From Deltaproteobacteria bacterium (lineage in GTDB: Bacteria > Myxococcota > Kuafuiibacteriia > Kuafuiibacteriales > Kuafuiibacteriaceae): a stretch of 64,000 bases of DNA. Below the pieces are notes generated by a model. It had not been told where the DNA came from. It worked only from the letters and a program-made list of their open reading frames with translations, and did no database searches. Shown piece after piece: positions 26,832-36,138 of the stretch. Within the stretch, counting starts at the first letter, position 1. Each line of letters starts with the position of its first letter. The stretch lies in assembly GCA_011526105.1 (NCBI GenBank), contig WYAZ01000191.1, positions 1 to 64,000 on the forward strand, given 5' to 3'. Both the position numbers and the translations under genes were made by a program.

Positions 26832-27602
26832 TCAACGTCCGCGGAGGAACGTCGGAACCATCACCGCCCCGACCCCTGCGAGCACGAGGAGCCCCAGGAT
26901 GATGAGCATGAGCGTGAGGTTCTTCCGTTTCTTGTCCGCGCCGGGCCGGGCCCGACGATCGAAGGCGTAGAAGCCGATGATCTTGGCGATGTGGGCGAGG
27001 TGGTGATCGGCGACCGGGTTGTCCGGGACCTCGGCCTTCCACGCGCGATAACACTCGAGCGCGAACGGCAACTCCTTCACCTTCATCGAGTGATCGATGA
27101 AGGCTTGGTGGTCCTCCGGTCCGCCGGCCTCGCTCCGAAGCAAGAACCACTGCGCCGCGAGCTGAGCGAGGGCCTCGGGGCGCTCCGTGTCGTTGCAGCG
27201 CTCGACGCGCCAGGGTGAGGGATTCGAATCTGGGTGCAGCGTCTCGTCCATCACCGCGAGGAGCAGCGTCTTCACCGCACCGCCGCAGCGAAGGTGCAGC
27301 GCCATCCCGCGAGCGTTCACTCGAACCACTCGGCCAGTGAATCGGGCGGCCAGGCCGGCCTTCGTGTGTGTCTGGACTTCGACCTCGGTCTTGAACGGCA
27401 GAGGGTTCGGGGTCTCGATGAAGAGCCCGCCGTTGGGCGAGATGTCGGCGAGGCGACCGGTGCCCTGCCCCGCCACATGCACCGAGACGGACTTGGTGAG
27501 TTCGTAGCGCTCCGCGAGACGGCGCTCTCGACCCGTCTGCTCGCTGTCCTCGGGGAGTGCGAGGTCGTCGGCGAGGCTCGACTGCAGATCCTTTCCCGCC
27601 AT
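26832..27602 (-). CDS. PilZ-domain protein with C-terminal membrane anchor
   Basis: 256 residues. An N-terminal PilZ domain carries the cyclic-di-GMP binding motifs RLAER (RxxxR) and DISPNGG (D/N-x-S-x-x-G) in order, so nucleotide binding is expected. A helical middle part looks like one or two TPR units (LPFALECYRAWKAEVPDNPVADHHLAHIAKIIG). A C-terminal helix (LTLMLIILGLLVLAGVGAVMVP) anchors the protein by its tail, leaving PilZ in the cytosol. It lies 32 nt upstream of the LivK-like gene and is divergent from the protease gene. Only the ATG at 27602 gives a normal length. Confidence 0.82.
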   Translation of the reverse strand: MAGKDLQSSLADDLALPEDSEQTGRERRLAERYELTKSVSVHVAGQGTGRLADISPNGGLFIETPNPLPFKTEVEVQTHTKAGLAARFTGRVVRVNARGMALHLRCGGAVKTLLLAVMDETLHPDSNPSPWRVERCNDTERPEALAQLAAQWFLLRSEAGGPEDHQAFIDHSMKVKELPFALECYRAWKAEVPDNPVADHHLAHIAKIIGFYAFDRRARPGADKKRKNLTLMLIILGLLVLAGVGAVMVPTFLRGR

Positions 27603-27740
27603 TCTTGATTCCTTCGAGCGTCCCACCCCCGAGAGGGCCCGGCGGAGTTCGGGGATTGTAGCGCATCCTCTGGCTCCCGTCGCAAGAACGGGCGGACCCG
27701 CTTGCGGTGGGGCCCGCTCACGCTTAGTCTGAGCCCGCCC

Positions 27741-29726
27741 TTGAAAGCGCCCGAAATCAGGGGGACTCCCAGAAGCGTCCACGTCCTCGCGCGCGTCGGT
27801 CTTGCCGCCGTCGCGCTCGGTTTCTTCGTGCCCGGAGCGCTTCGAGCCGAGACCCCACCCGTCCCGTTCAAGGGCGCATACCCAGAGACCCGGCGAGATC
27901 GCGTCTTCCCCGCATCGGAAGTGCGCGTGGGACAGACGGGCGTGGGCTACACCGTCTTTCGCGGACATGAGGTCTTGCCCTTTGGGGTCGAAATACTCGG
28001 GATCATGCGAGGCATGCTCGGCCCCCACCGAGACGTCCTCCTCGCGCGACTCAGCGGTCCCGAGATCGAGCACACCGGCGTGATCTCGGGGATGAGCGGG
28101 AGCCCGGTCTACATCGATGGCCGTTTGTTGGGCGCCGTGTCCTACCGCTTCGGTGCCTTCTCGAAGGAGCCCATCGCGGGCATCACGCCGATCGAGACGA
28201 TGCTCGAGATCTACGACTCGAAGGATGTACCGCCCGCGCCGGGCGCACGCCGACACCGGCTCGCGCAGGCCAGCCCGGTGTTGCCCTCCTCCACTCGCTC
28301 CAGAGAACGCATCGACATCCTGCCTCTGCCGATCGGTCGCCCCGAGCCGTTGGGGCATCAGGCGCGCCCCATCGAGACCCCACTCACACTCGTCGGCTTC
28401 ACGCCCATCACCCAGTCCCTGCTCGAGCCCGTGCTCACCGGTGCGGGTTTGGTGATGGCCGCCGGCGGCGCGGGTGGTTCCACCCGAGATCCCGACGCCC
28501 CCTCTCCGCGCCGCGTGGGCAAGGTCGCCGCGAACCTCACGTCGGTCGCGGGCGGAGTGAAGGCCGCCCCGATCGCCCCCGGGGCGCCGATCGCCGCAAT
28601 CTTGATGCGGGGTGATCTGCACGCCGCCGCCACCGGCACCGTCACCTTCCTCGATGGGCTTCGCGTGCTCGGTTTCGGGCACCCCTTCATGGGTCAAGGC
28701 CACGCTTCGTTTCCCATGGCCACCGCCGCCATCCTGCACACGCTCTCGACCCCGATAGGCTCCTACAAGCAGTCCGCCACCGCGCTCGAGGTCGGAGCGA
28801 TCGTACACGACCGCTTGACCGCGATCGGCGGAGACCTGGGGACGATGGTCCCGATGGTGCCCATTCGAGTCGTCGTCGGAAACCGGGGCGCAAAGGCCAG
28901 CGCGAGCATCACGACCGAGGTCGAGGTCGTCGACGACGAGTCTTGGCTGCCTTCGCTGCTTCAGTCCGCCATCGTCTCGGCGAGCACCGGAAGGCTCGGC
29001 TTCGAGGCCGGTGGCACGGTCGACTTCGAAGCTCGGATTCGAGTGGGCGAGCTCACCGTGGGCCTCGTCGACACCTACTCCACCTCCGCGCCCATGCCGG
29101 TCGGCGCGCTCGCGGCCCGAGACATCGCCGGGGTGACCGCACTCATCGCGGGCAGTCACTTCGAGGCCGCCAAGATCCGAAGTGTGGAGGTCGAGCTCAC
29201 CTACGATCGCGAACCCGACTACGCCTTCATCGAGGCCGTTCGCAGCGAGCGGCCCTTCGTGCGACCCGGCGAGCGCATCGGGCTCATCGCACGGCTCCGC
29301 CCCTACCGCGGGCCGGTGCGCGAGGTCCGCCTCGAAGCGCCGGTGCCGCTCGACGCCAGCGGCGAACTCAGCATCGTGGTGGGCGGCGCCCTCGAGCTCG
29401 ATCAGCGAGACGAGAAGGTCTACGGCCAGCGCATCCCCAATGACCTCACCGACCTCCTCGGCATGCTCTCCGAGCGACGCCCCGGTCGCGGGCTGTACGG
29501 CCGCATCATTCACACCCGCCCCGGACTTCGCTCCGACACGGAGCTCTGGCCCTCACTCCCGGTCTCGACCCGCGTGAAGCTGCAGGTCGACAACGACGTG
29601 CGCCAAGCCGCGGTCACCGAGGCGCTCGGCCCCGCGTTCCGTCTCGAAGACGACGCCGTCGTGCTCGGCAGCTACACCCTTACGATTCCCGTACGCAGAA
29701 GAGAAAGCGCAGAAGAGAGCCGATGA
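27741..29726 (+). CDS. Secreted SpoIVB-type (S55) serine protease-like protein
   Basis: About 661 residues from a TTG start at 27741; an in-frame TTG at 27702 is an alternative, and the start is not firmly settled since neither has a good ribosome-binding site. A signal peptide (VGLAAVALGFFVPGALRA) is followed by the S55 core: TGVISGMSGSPVYIDGRLLGAVSY, with serine of GMSGSP as the probable nucleophile, and a later VLGFGHPFM that may carry the histidine. This family is best known from SpoIVB of Bacillus, but members occur in non-sporulating bacteria. No PDZ domain is clearly seen. Its stop overlaps the next ATG (ATGA), so it works with the propeller protein. Confidence 0.75.
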   Translation: MKAPEIRGTPRSVHVLARVGLAAVALGFFVPGALRAETPPVPFKGAYPETRRDRVFPASEVRVGQTGVGYTVFRGHEVLPFGVEILGIMRGMLGPHRDVLLARLSGPEIEHTGVISGMSGSPVYIDGRLLGAVSYRFGAFSKEPIAGITPIETMLEIYDSKDVPPAPGARRHRLAQASPVLPSSTRSRERIDILPLPIGRPEPLGHQARPIETPLTLVGFTPITQSLLEPVLTGAGLVMAAGGAGGSTRDPDAPSPRRVGKVAANLTSVAGGVKAAPIAPGAPIAAILMRGDLHAAATGTVTFLDGLRVLGFGHPFMGQGHASFPMATAAILHTLSTPIGSYKQSATALEVGAIVHDRLTAIGGDLGTMVPMVPIRVVVGNRGAKASASITTEVEVVDDESWLPSLLQSAIVSASTGRLGFEAGGTVDFEARIRVGELTVGLVDTYSTSAPMPVGALAARDIAGVTALIAGSHFEAAKIRSVEVELTYDREPDYAFIEAVRSERPFVRPGERIGLIARLRPYRGPVREVRLEAPVPLDASGELSIVVGGALELDQRDEKVYGQRIPNDLTDLLGMLSERRPGRGLYGRIIHTRPGLRSDTELWPSLPVSTRVKLQVDNDVRQAAVTEALGPAFRLEDDAVVLGSYTLTIPVRRRESAEESR

Positions 29727-31921
29727 ACCGTCTTCGACCCATTCAGATGTCCGTCCGCTTCGCGCTCACGCTGTCCTTGGCATCCGCATCCACCGCGCTG
29801 GCCGAACCGACGCTCGAACTGCGCGTCTCTGGGCCCAAGGAGGTCTTCCCGGGAGACCCGCTCTCTTCGAGCATCGACGCCGCCGGGCGCATCACCTTGG
29901 GACTCGAGTCCGTCATGCTTGGCTCGCTCGGCAACGCCCCCATCGTGAGCCTCGAAGTCATCGATGGTGCGGTCTACGTAGGAACCGCGGGCGGGGGCCT
30001 CTCACGGCTCGATCCTCGCGCCAAGAACCTCAAGCGACTCGTCGAGGACGACAAGGCCCTGGTGAGCGCCATCGCCGGTCGAGGTGGGCGCGTCTACTTC
30101 GCCACCAGCCCCGAGGGCCGCATCCACCGCCTCGGCGCCAAGGGTGAAAAGGAAGCCTTCGCGAACCCAGCGACGAAGTACATCTGGGCGCTGGTGCCGG
30201 CCAAGGACGGCTTCTATGCCGCGACGGGCGACCCCGGTCGCGTCGTCTTCATCGACGAAAAGGGCGCCACGCGTGTCCTCTTCGAGGCCGATGAGACTCA
30301 CGTGCGCGCCTTGGTCGCGCATCCAGGCGGCGGCCTGGTCGCCGGTTCCGGGCAAAAAGGTATCGTCTTCAAGCTCGACACCAAGGGCCGAGCCTTTGCG
30401 CTCTATGACTCCGAGCTCGACGAAGTCACTGCGTTGGCCGTCGATCCCAGGACGATGGACGTATACGCCGCTTTCGTCAGCGAGAGTGAGAAGGGCAAGT
30501 TCATCCCCGGCCGCACCATCGGACCGGTCGCCGAAGACAAGAAGGACGCTGCTGGCTCCCCCATCAAGTCCAGCGAGGTCGTGCGAATCGCGGCCGACGG
30601 CCGCGTGGACGTCATCTTCAGCTCGCGCCGCGACGGCGCGCTCGACCTCGCCTTCGATCCGGAGCGCCGCCAGCTCTACATCGCGACGGGCGCCGGCCCG
30701 AAGGAGCGTGGCCGCGTGTACGCGGTGGATACGCGCGACCGCGATCGCCTCACGTTGATCGCACGCGTCGAGCAACCCATCGCGAGTGCGCTCGAGATCG
30801 TGCCAGGTTCTGGGGTACTGATCGGGACCGCACCCACCGCCGAGGTCGTTCGCCTCGGCCCCGGGCCGGCCCGAACTTCGATCTACCTGAGCGAGGAGCA
30901 AGACCTCAGGCGGCCGGCGCGGGTGGGACGCATCTGGTACGACGCCGACCTCCCCGAGGGGAGCAAGCTCACGCTCTCTTTGCGCAGCGGGAACACCGCC
31001 AAACACGGGCCGGCCTGGTCGGATTGGAGCGCGGCCGTGAGCCACGAGAGCGGAGGGCCGGTCGAGGTGCCTCGCGCGCGCTACGTCCAGTTCAAGGCCG
31101 AGCTCACCGCCTCGTCCAAGGGCCTCGGCCCCACCTTGAAGTCGATGCACGCCTCGGTTCTCCGAGCGAACGCGGCGCCGGAGCTCCGCGAGGTGTTCTT
31201 GCTTCGCCCCGGGATCTACATGCGCGCGATGCCGGAAGAAGAAGAGAAAGAAAAGACCGTCACCTTGAACGCCGCGCAGTTCCAGCGGCTGCGCATCGAG
31301 AGCCCCGATCGAGAAGAAGTGCGTGTTCGCCAGGGAACGAAGCCCGGCTGGCTCACCGCGGCCTGGGATGCACAGGACCGAAATGGCGACGCGCTCGTCG
31401 CGCGGGTCGAGCTGCGGGCGCTCCCGGATGCAGGTCCTGCCGCCTGGCAACGCCTGAACCCGAAGACCCGCCACAACTTCCACAGCTTCGATAGCCGAGC
31501 GTTCCCCGACGGGCGCTATCAGCTTCGGGTCGTCGTCTCCGACCGTCCATCGAATCCGCCCGAAGAGACCCTCAGCGACGACCGTGAGTCCGAGCCCTTC
31601 ACCATCGACAACCAACCGCCCAAGATCGAGGGCCTCCGCGCCTCGCTCACGGGCGGAGTGCTCGAGGTCACGATGCGAGCGGTCGACGTCGCCTCGCTGC
31701 TCGGAGAGGCCGAGCTGTCGATGAGCGGCGGCCCTTGGCTCATGCTCCCCGCTGCCGATGGCCTCACGGACTCGAAGGAAGAGACGTTCTTGGCGCGCCT
31801 GCGGCCGGACGGAAAGCCCGGAAGCCCCGTCTTGGCCAAGGGTCGTCAGTCCGTCGCCGTCCGAGTCACCGATGAGCTCGGCAATGAGAGCACCGCATCG
31901 ACCTTCTTCAACGTTCCCTGA
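29723..31921 (+). CDS. Secreted beta-propeller protein paired with the S55 protease
   Basis: 732 residues with a signal peptide (FALTLSLASASTALA). The N-terminal 400 residues contain repeated propeller-type blades (VYVGTAGGGLSRLD, VYFATSPEGRIHRLG, FYAATGDPGRVVFID, LVAGSGQKGIVFKLD, LYIATGAGPKERGRVY). The C-terminal part looks like immunoglobulin-type beta domains (RYQLRVVVSDRPSNPPEE, LAKGRQSVAVRVTDELGN). It resembles sensor or substrate-presenting propellers of the extracellular space. Four-nt overlap with the protease gene predicts coupled translation. It ends tail-to-tail with the next gene, overlapping 14 nt. Confidence 0.7.
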   Translation: MNRLRPIQMSVRFALTLSLASASTALAEPTLELRVSGPKEVFPGDPLSSSIDAAGRITLGLESVMLGSLGNAPIVSLEVIDGAVYVGTAGGGLSRLDPRAKNLKRLVEDDKALVSAIAGRGGRVYFATSPEGRIHRLGAKGEKEAFANPATKYIWALVPAKDGFYAATGDPGRVVFIDEKGATRVLFEADETHVRALVAHPGGGLVAGSGQKGIVFKLDTKGRAFALYDSELDEVTALAVDPRTMDVYAAFVSESEKGKFIPGRTIGPVAEDKKDAAGSPIKSSEVVRIAADGRVDVIFSSRRDGALDLAFDPERRQLYIATGAGPKERGRVYAVDTRDRDRLTLIARVEQPIASALEIVPGSGVLIGTAPTAEVVRLGPGPARTSIYLSEEQDLRRPARVGRIWYDADLPEGSKLTLSLRSGNTAKHGPAWSDWSAAVSHESGGPVEVPRARYVQFKAELTASSKGLGPTLKSMHASVLRANAAPELREVFLLRPGIYMRAMPEEEEKEKTVTLNAAQFQRLRIESPDREEVRVRQGTKPGWLTAAWDAQDRNGDALVARVELRALPDAGPAAWQRLNPKTRHNFHSFDSRAFPDGRYQLRVVVSDRPSNPPEETLSDDRESEPFTIDNQPPKIEGLRASLTGGVLEVTMRAVDVASLLGEAELSMSGGPWLMLPAADGLTDSKEETFLARLRPDGKPGSPVLAKGRQSVAVRVTDELGNESTASTFFNVP

Positions 31922-33848
31922 CCCACGCGAAACGAGGCAGCGACGCTTGTGGGTCGTTCGCCGCTTGGGCCCGAGCGAGTGCCGCGGCCCGCGCCTGCTT
32001 CTCGGCCGAGGCCGCCTTGCCTTCGAGCAGCGAGGCACGAAGGCTCTCGAGCGCCCCGATTCGACCGGTGCCCAACCGAGCCGCGTAGGTCGCGACGCGA
32101 AGCGCGGCATCCTTCCGACCGAGGTCGTCTTGGATCAGCGCGATCTCGAGGAACACATCCACGTCCCGCGGGGTCTCGGGATTGGGCGGCAGTAGAAAAT
32201 AGACCCCCTCGGTGCTCACGACCATCAAGCTGGGACGCAAGGTGCCCACCGGGAGCGCGTCGAGCGGCTGCCCGGGAACGAGGGCGCGGTCGCTGAGCCG
32301 GCCTTCACGATCATAGAAGGAGACATCACCGGTCTCGAAGAACAACGCGACGCCGTGATCGTGACCGACCGCGGCGACCGCCTTGCTCGGCCCGCGCACG
32401 TTGGCGATCACCTCCCCGGCGAGCACGTCGAGCAAGAGCACGCCACCATCGGTGAGGCCCACCGCGCCATATCGCCCGTGGCTCCCAAGAAACCGAACGG
32501 GAGATCCGGTCTCGAAGGGACCGGCGCGCCGTTTCCCGGTCTCGGAGTCGTGAACGAAGATGGCCCCCTCGGACTCGAGCAGGATGCGGCCGCGCGTGAG
32601 GCCGGCGCTCGCGGGCGCGACCGTCAGGTCCAGCTCGAAGCTGGGTTGGTGCCGCCCGGGGCGGAAGAAGCAGAGCTTGGCGCCGGGGCCGGCGCTCCGC
32701 ACCACGAGCAGGCCCTCTTCTCCAGAGGCCAGAACCCGCCCCGAAAACGTCTCTGAGAGCGTGCCGAGCCCGAGATCGACCCACGCGAGTTCGGGTCCTC
32801 CGACCAGCGCACCGTAGCCGCGTACGATCGGGAGGCCTCGCGCCGGGTCCACGGACACCGCCTTCGGCAGCTTCAGCCAAAAGCGCGGTGCACCTCGAGC
32901 GCCGCCGGTGCGCACGAGCGACGGACCCGCTTCCAGCCGCAGGACATCGTCTTCGTAGAGCGAGAGCATCGGCGCTCTCGACGCCGCGCGCATCGTGGTC
33001 CCGACCTCCTCGTCGAAGACGATGGCCGAGTCGCCGCCGGTCTCCACGTGGGTTCGTCGTTCACCGCGATAGAGACCGTAACGCTTTGGATCGATGTCTC
33101 CCGCGGCGGGCTCTGGGAGAGCCGCGCGGTGCTCGTAGCGCAGATAGGCTCGGTACGCGTCGAGCGCCTCGCTCTGTCGCCCGCGCGAACGCGCGACCCG
33201 CGCGCGCTCGAGGGCGGACGTGGCGAGGTCTCGGTCGGAGAGCACACGATCGTCCTGCCCGCGGGAGAGCATGACCTTGCTTCTGAGCGCGAGCGCTTGA
33301 GCCTCCGGAGAGAAGTCGTCCCCCTCGCCCGCCGCTTGCTCAAACCGCGAGTAGGCTCGGCGAACGTCGCCCGCGATGAGGTGGGCTTCTCCGGCCCCGA
33401 TCAGTGACTGCACAGCGAACGAGGCTTGCGGCCGGGCGAGCCACGACCGCTCTTCCGCGCTGAGCTCCACTCCGGCGCGGGCGGCGATGACGCCGACCAG
33501 CTCGGCCACGAGCATCTCGAGCCGAGCCGCGTCTCCTTTGACTGCGCCGGTCTCTTCCTTCGCCCCGATCTTTTGGGCCCAGGTCATCGCGAGGCTCGCG
33601 GCGGGGTCCTTCGTCTCGCTCGGGGTAACGGACAGTCGGTAGCTGCCGCTTGTCGGCCTCTCGACGACTCGGGTTCGGAAGCCGAGGGAGCCGAGGCGGT
33701 CGATGAGCAGCGCCTGCGTCCGGTGCGCCAGCCACCCCTCGCTCGAAGCAGCGCTCACGAGCACCACCTTGGCATCCGGGACGGCTCGCCCCTCGGCGCT
33801 GGGCAGAGCCCAAGGGACGAGGAAGAGCCACAACAGGGGTCGACCCAT
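31908..33848 (-). CDS. Secreted TPR/propeller-like protein of unknown function
   Basis: 646 residues from the ATG at 33848, with a signal peptide (LLWLFLVPWALPSAEG). The N-terminal third is alpha/beta with helical repeats that look like TPRs (AVQSLIGAGEAHLIAGDVRRAYSRFEQAAGEG, ALERARVARSRGRQSEALDAYRAYLRYE). The middle is propeller-like (VLASGEEGLLVVRSAGPGAKLCFF, RYGAVGLTDGGVLLLDVLAGEVIANV). A short helical C-terminus follows. No named family is recognised. It is convergent with the beta-propeller gene and divergent from the next small protein. Confidence 0.6.
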   Translation of the reverse strand: MGRPLLWLFLVPWALPSAEGRAVPDAKVVLVSAASSEGWLAHRTQALLIDRLGSLGFRTRVVERPTSGSYRLSVTPSETKDPAASLAMTWAQKIGAKEETGAVKGDAARLEMLVAELVGVIAARAGVELSAEERSWLARPQASFAVQSLIGAGEAHLIAGDVRRAYSRFEQAAGEGDDFSPEAQALALRSKVMLSRGQDDRVLSDRDLATSALERARVARSRGRQSEALDAYRAYLRYEHRAALPEPAAGDIDPKRYGLYRGERRTHVETGGDSAIVFDEEVGTTMRAASRAPMLSLYEDDVLRLEAGPSLVRTGGARGAPRFWLKLPKAVSVDPARGLPIVRGYGALVGGPELAWVDLGLGTLSETFSGRVLASGEEGLLVVRSAGPGAKLCFFRPGRHQPSFELDLTVAPASAGLTRGRILLESEGAIFVHDSETGKRRAGPFETGSPVRFLGSHGRYGAVGLTDGGVLLLDVLAGEVIANVRGPSKAVAAVGHDHGVALFFETGDVSFYDREGRLSDRALVPGQPLDALPVGTLRPSLMVVSTEGVYFLLPPNPETPRDVDVFLEIALIQDDLGRKDAALRVATYAARLGTGRIGALESLRASLLEGKAASAEKQARAAALARAQAANDPQASLPRFAWVRER

Positions 33849-33922
33849 GGTCCTAACTCGCACTTCGCGACCGCATCGCGCAAGGGCAGACACCACCAAG
33901 CTCGGGTTGTTATGGTGCGCGC

Positions 33923-34474
33923 GTGAACAAGGCCGAGATCGGAGCACTGTCCCTTGCGCTAGGACTCGTCGTTGGGGCCGTGAGCGGGGCCTACGCGATG
34001 ACCGTCATCTACGGCGAGCCGCCGAGCGAGCGGATCGCCCCCAGCGAGCGTTGTCCACCCCCACCGCCCTGCGATGCTTGTCCCCCGGTGCCCTCGTGTC
34101 CGACCGCGGTGCCCATGGTCGAGATGACGGGTGACGACGAGGTCACTGCGATCGAAGTACCGGGCACGAACGAAGCCGGTCTGCCGAGCAGCGCTGTGGC
34201 GCTTGCGGTGAAGGGCTTCTCGCGGGAGATCGAGATCTGCCGAGGCGGAGCAGCCTCGGGCATGCTCGTGTTGGATCTCACCATCACCGCGAGCGCCGGG
34301 ATCGGACGCATCTCTAGCATGACCGAAGTCAGCGCCTCGGGCACCGGTTCCGCGTCCTTGCCTTGCCTCGAAGCGGCGTCACGTCGGGTGCAGTTCGAGT
34401 GGAGCAGCGGCGAAGGCAAGACGAAGCTGCGTTACCCGCTCAGCCTCGACACCACACCACCCGCGACGCCCTGA
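33923..34474 (+). CDS. Small membrane-anchored or secreted protein, unknown
   Basis: 183 residues from GTG. One hydrophobic N-terminal helix (ALSLALGLVVGAVSGAYA) is followed by a cysteine/proline-rich spacer (RCPPPPPCDACPPVPSC). A C-terminal domain (about 80-175) has the pattern of a compact alpha/beta domain like the TonB-C/AgmX C-terminal type common in myxobacteria (LAVKGFSREIEICRGG...GMLVLDLTI...CLEAASRRVQFEW). That assignment is a resemblance only. It is divergent from the preceding gene and ends 6 nt before the convergent sugar transferase. Confidence 0.55.
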   Translation: MNKAEIGALSLALGLVVGAVSGAYAMTVIYGEPPSERIAPSERCPPPPPCDACPPVPSCPTAVPMVEMTGDDEVTAIEVPGTNEAGLPSSAVALAVKGFSREIEICRGGAASGMLVLDLTITASAGIGRISSMTEVSASGTGSASLPCLEAASRRVQFEWSSGEGKTKLRYPLSLDTTPPATP

Positions 34475-34479
34475 AGCGC

Positions 34480-35238
34480 TCAGCGCCCCTTGGCGCGAAG
34501 CATCACGAGCGGCGTCTTGAGGATGACCTCGAGGTCGGTCTTGAGGCAGGCGATAGGGTCCTCGAGGGTGGCGCTGTAAGCGAGATCGAAGAGGAGCTTG
34601 TTCGCGAATGAGCGGGCATCGGCGCCGCCGAGCACCTGCTCGGGGAGCTCGATGTGCCCCAGGAACTGCTCGAGGTCCACGTTGGCGCCCACCGACTTGT
34701 CGAAGGAGCCATCGTAGCTCAGGTTGATCTGCGCGAGCCCAGTGAGCCCAGGCTTGATGAGCCGCATGCGCTCCCCGAAGAACGGGATCTTGTCCTCGAG
34801 CTGGGCGAGGATCTCGGGACGCTCTGGCCGTGGCCCCACGATGCTCATGTCACCTCGCAGGACGTGCAAGAGTTGGGGGAGCTCGTCGAGCCGGCTCTTC
34901 CGAAGGAGCGCGCCCACGGAGGTGAGGCGCGGGTCATCGACCTGCGCCAAGACCGGCCCAGTGGTGGCCTCGGCGTCCACGCGCATCGTGCGGAACTTGT
35001 AGAGCTCGAAGGTGTGAAACCCAGTTCGCTGGCGGCGCTCCTGGCTCATCGGCCGGCTCGGCGCAAAGCCCGCTCGCCGCTCCGCCGCGCAGCGCTTCTG
35101 CTTGTAGAAGACGGGCCCTTTGCTCGTCAGCTTGACCGCGACGGCGATCACCGGAAACAGCGGCGCCGTCACCGCCAAGCCTATGGAAGCGCAGGTCAAG
35201 TCGATGGCCCGCTTGATGACCCGGGTCTTCCACTCCAT
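34480..35238 (-). CDS. Bacterial sugar transferase (undecaprenyl-phosphate glycosyl-1-phosphate transferase family)
   Basis: 252 residues. The protein has the full conserved block of the WcaJ/ExoY/PglC-like family: a membrane helix (IDLTCASIGLAVTAPLFPVIAVAV), GPVFYKQKR, FELYKFRTMRVDAE, the RLTSVGALLRKSRLDELPQL motif, LRGDMSIVGPRPERPE and KPGLTGLAQIN. This enzyme class starts lipid-linked glycan synthesis at the inner membrane. It lacks the extra N-terminal membrane domain of long polyisoprenyl-phosphate hexose transferases. The O-antigen-ligase-like gene lies 9 kb away, so a shared glycan pathway is possible but not shown. Confidence 0.92.
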   Translation of the reverse strand: MEWKTRVIKRAIDLTCASIGLAVTAPLFPVIAVAVKLTSKGPVFYKQKRCAAERRAGFAPSRPMSQERRQRTGFHTFELYKFRTMRVDAEATTGPVLAQVDDPRLTSVGALLRKSRLDELPQLLHVLRGDMSIVGPRPERPEILAQLEDKIPFFGERMRLIKPGLTGLAQINLSYDGSFDKSVGANVDLEQFLGHIELPEQVLGGADARSFANKLLFDLAYSATLEDPIACLKTDLEVILKTPLVMLRAKGR

Positions 35239-35314
35239 CGAGGCTCTGAGCTACGCTCTCGGCTTTTCGCGGTCAATGCTTGTCTAGTCCGTAAAGACCG
35301 GCCTAAATGGCCCG

Positions 35315-35782
35315 ATGACCGCGGTGGAACCCACCCCGGGCGAACGCACGCCCCCCGAGGTGTTCCGATTCGCGCTTCCGGGACGGCTCGAGTACCGCGA
35401 CGCGGCCAAGGCCTTTGTGGCCTTCATTTGCGACCAGCTCATCCGAGACCGCGGTTTCGAGCCCGATCTCGGGCACCGCGTCATCTCGGCCTTCGTCGAG
35501 GCCTTCAACAACGCGGTCCTTCATGGCCAGAGCCGCCCCGGGGAGCCCACCCCCGTCGAAGTCGAGCTCGCGGTGGGCGACGAGACCCTCACCGTCTCCG
35601 TTTCGGACGAAGGTGACGGCTTTCAGCCCGAGCTCGTCCCCGCACCCGACCTCGAGTCCTTGCCCGAGGGGGGCATGGGGCTCTTCATCATGCGCAGCTT
35701 CATGGACGACGTGCAGTATCGGCGCAGCCCACAGGGCAAGAACGTGCTCGTCATGCAAAAGGCCCTCACGAAAGGACACTAG
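35315..35782 (+). CDS. rsbW: Anti-sigma regulatory Ser kinase, RsbW-like
   Basis: 155 residues with the GHKL ATPase elements: N-box ISAFVEAFNNAVLHG, the G1-box VSDEGDGFQ (DxGxG) and the G2-box GGMGLFIMRS. As an RsbW/SpoIIAB-type switch it would hold a partner protein inactive and phosphorylate the STAS antagonist encoded next. No sigma-factor gene adjoins it, so its client is unknown. It is 4 nt upstream of the STAS gene and starts divergently from the sugar transferase. Confidence 0.9.
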   Translation: MTAVEPTPGERTPPEVFRFALPGRLEYRDAAKAFVAFICDQLIRDRGFEPDLGHRVISAFVEAFNNAVLHGQSRPGEPTPVEVELAVGDETLTVSVSDEGDGFQPELVPAPDLESLPEGGMGLFIMRSFMDDVQYRRSPQGKNVLVMQKALTKGH

Positions 35783-35785
35783 CCC

Positions 35786-36127
35786 GTGCTCGAATACGAC
35801 AAGAAGCTCGCCGATGACGTCGTGGTCTTCTCCATGCGAGGAAACCTCGACGCGCTCTCCGCCCCCGCGCTCAAGAAGGAGATCGACACCCTGCTCGCGG
35901 AACGAAGAATCCACGTGGTTTTTGACCTCGGCAAGCTCGAGCTCATCGACAGCTCGGGGGTCGGGGCCATCGTGTCCCTCTTCAAGCGGGTGCGAACACT
36001 TCAAGGCGACGTCAAGATCGCGCGCCTGGCTGGGCAGCCCGCGGAGATCTTCAAGCTTCTCCGGCTCGACCGCGCGTTTGATATCTTCGAGAGCGTCGAA
36101 GAGGCGGTCGAGCGGTTTCACACCTGA
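35786..36127 (+). CDS. rsbV: Anti-anti-sigma factor, STAS domain (RsbV-like)
   Basis: 113 residues forming a single STAS domain. The phosphorylatable serine lies in LIDSSGVGAIVSL, where RsbV/SpoIIAA family proteins are phosphorylated by their kinase. Other family segments are VVVFSMRGNLDALSAPALKKEID and HVVFDLGKLELIDSSG. GTG start, with the kinase gene just upstream and a phosphatase gene just downstream. Dephosphorylated protein would bind the RsbW-like kinase. Confidence 0.92.
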   Translation: MLEYDKKLADDVVVFSMRGNLDALSAPALKKEIDTLLAERRIHVVFDLGKLELIDSSGVGAIVSLFKRVRTLQGDVKIARLAGQPAEIFKLLRLDRAFDIFESVEEAVERFHT

Positions 36128-36131
36128 GGAG
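36126..36131 (+). promoter_or_regulatory. Shine-Dalgarno supporting a CTG start for the rsbU-like gene
   Basis: gaggag overlaps the rsbV stop and ends 7 nt before CTG 36139-36141. The first conventional start in frame (GTG 36166) lacks a well-placed Shine-Dalgarno and would remove the first strand of the FHA domain. Confidence 0.5.
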
Positions 36132-36138
36132 ACGAGTT

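Noticed and set aside
25618-27666. 682-residue reading of the LivK-like gene
   Set aside because: The extra N-terminal region lies antisense or overlapping with the PilZ gene and has no signal sequence; ATG 26799 begins a proper lipoprotein signal.
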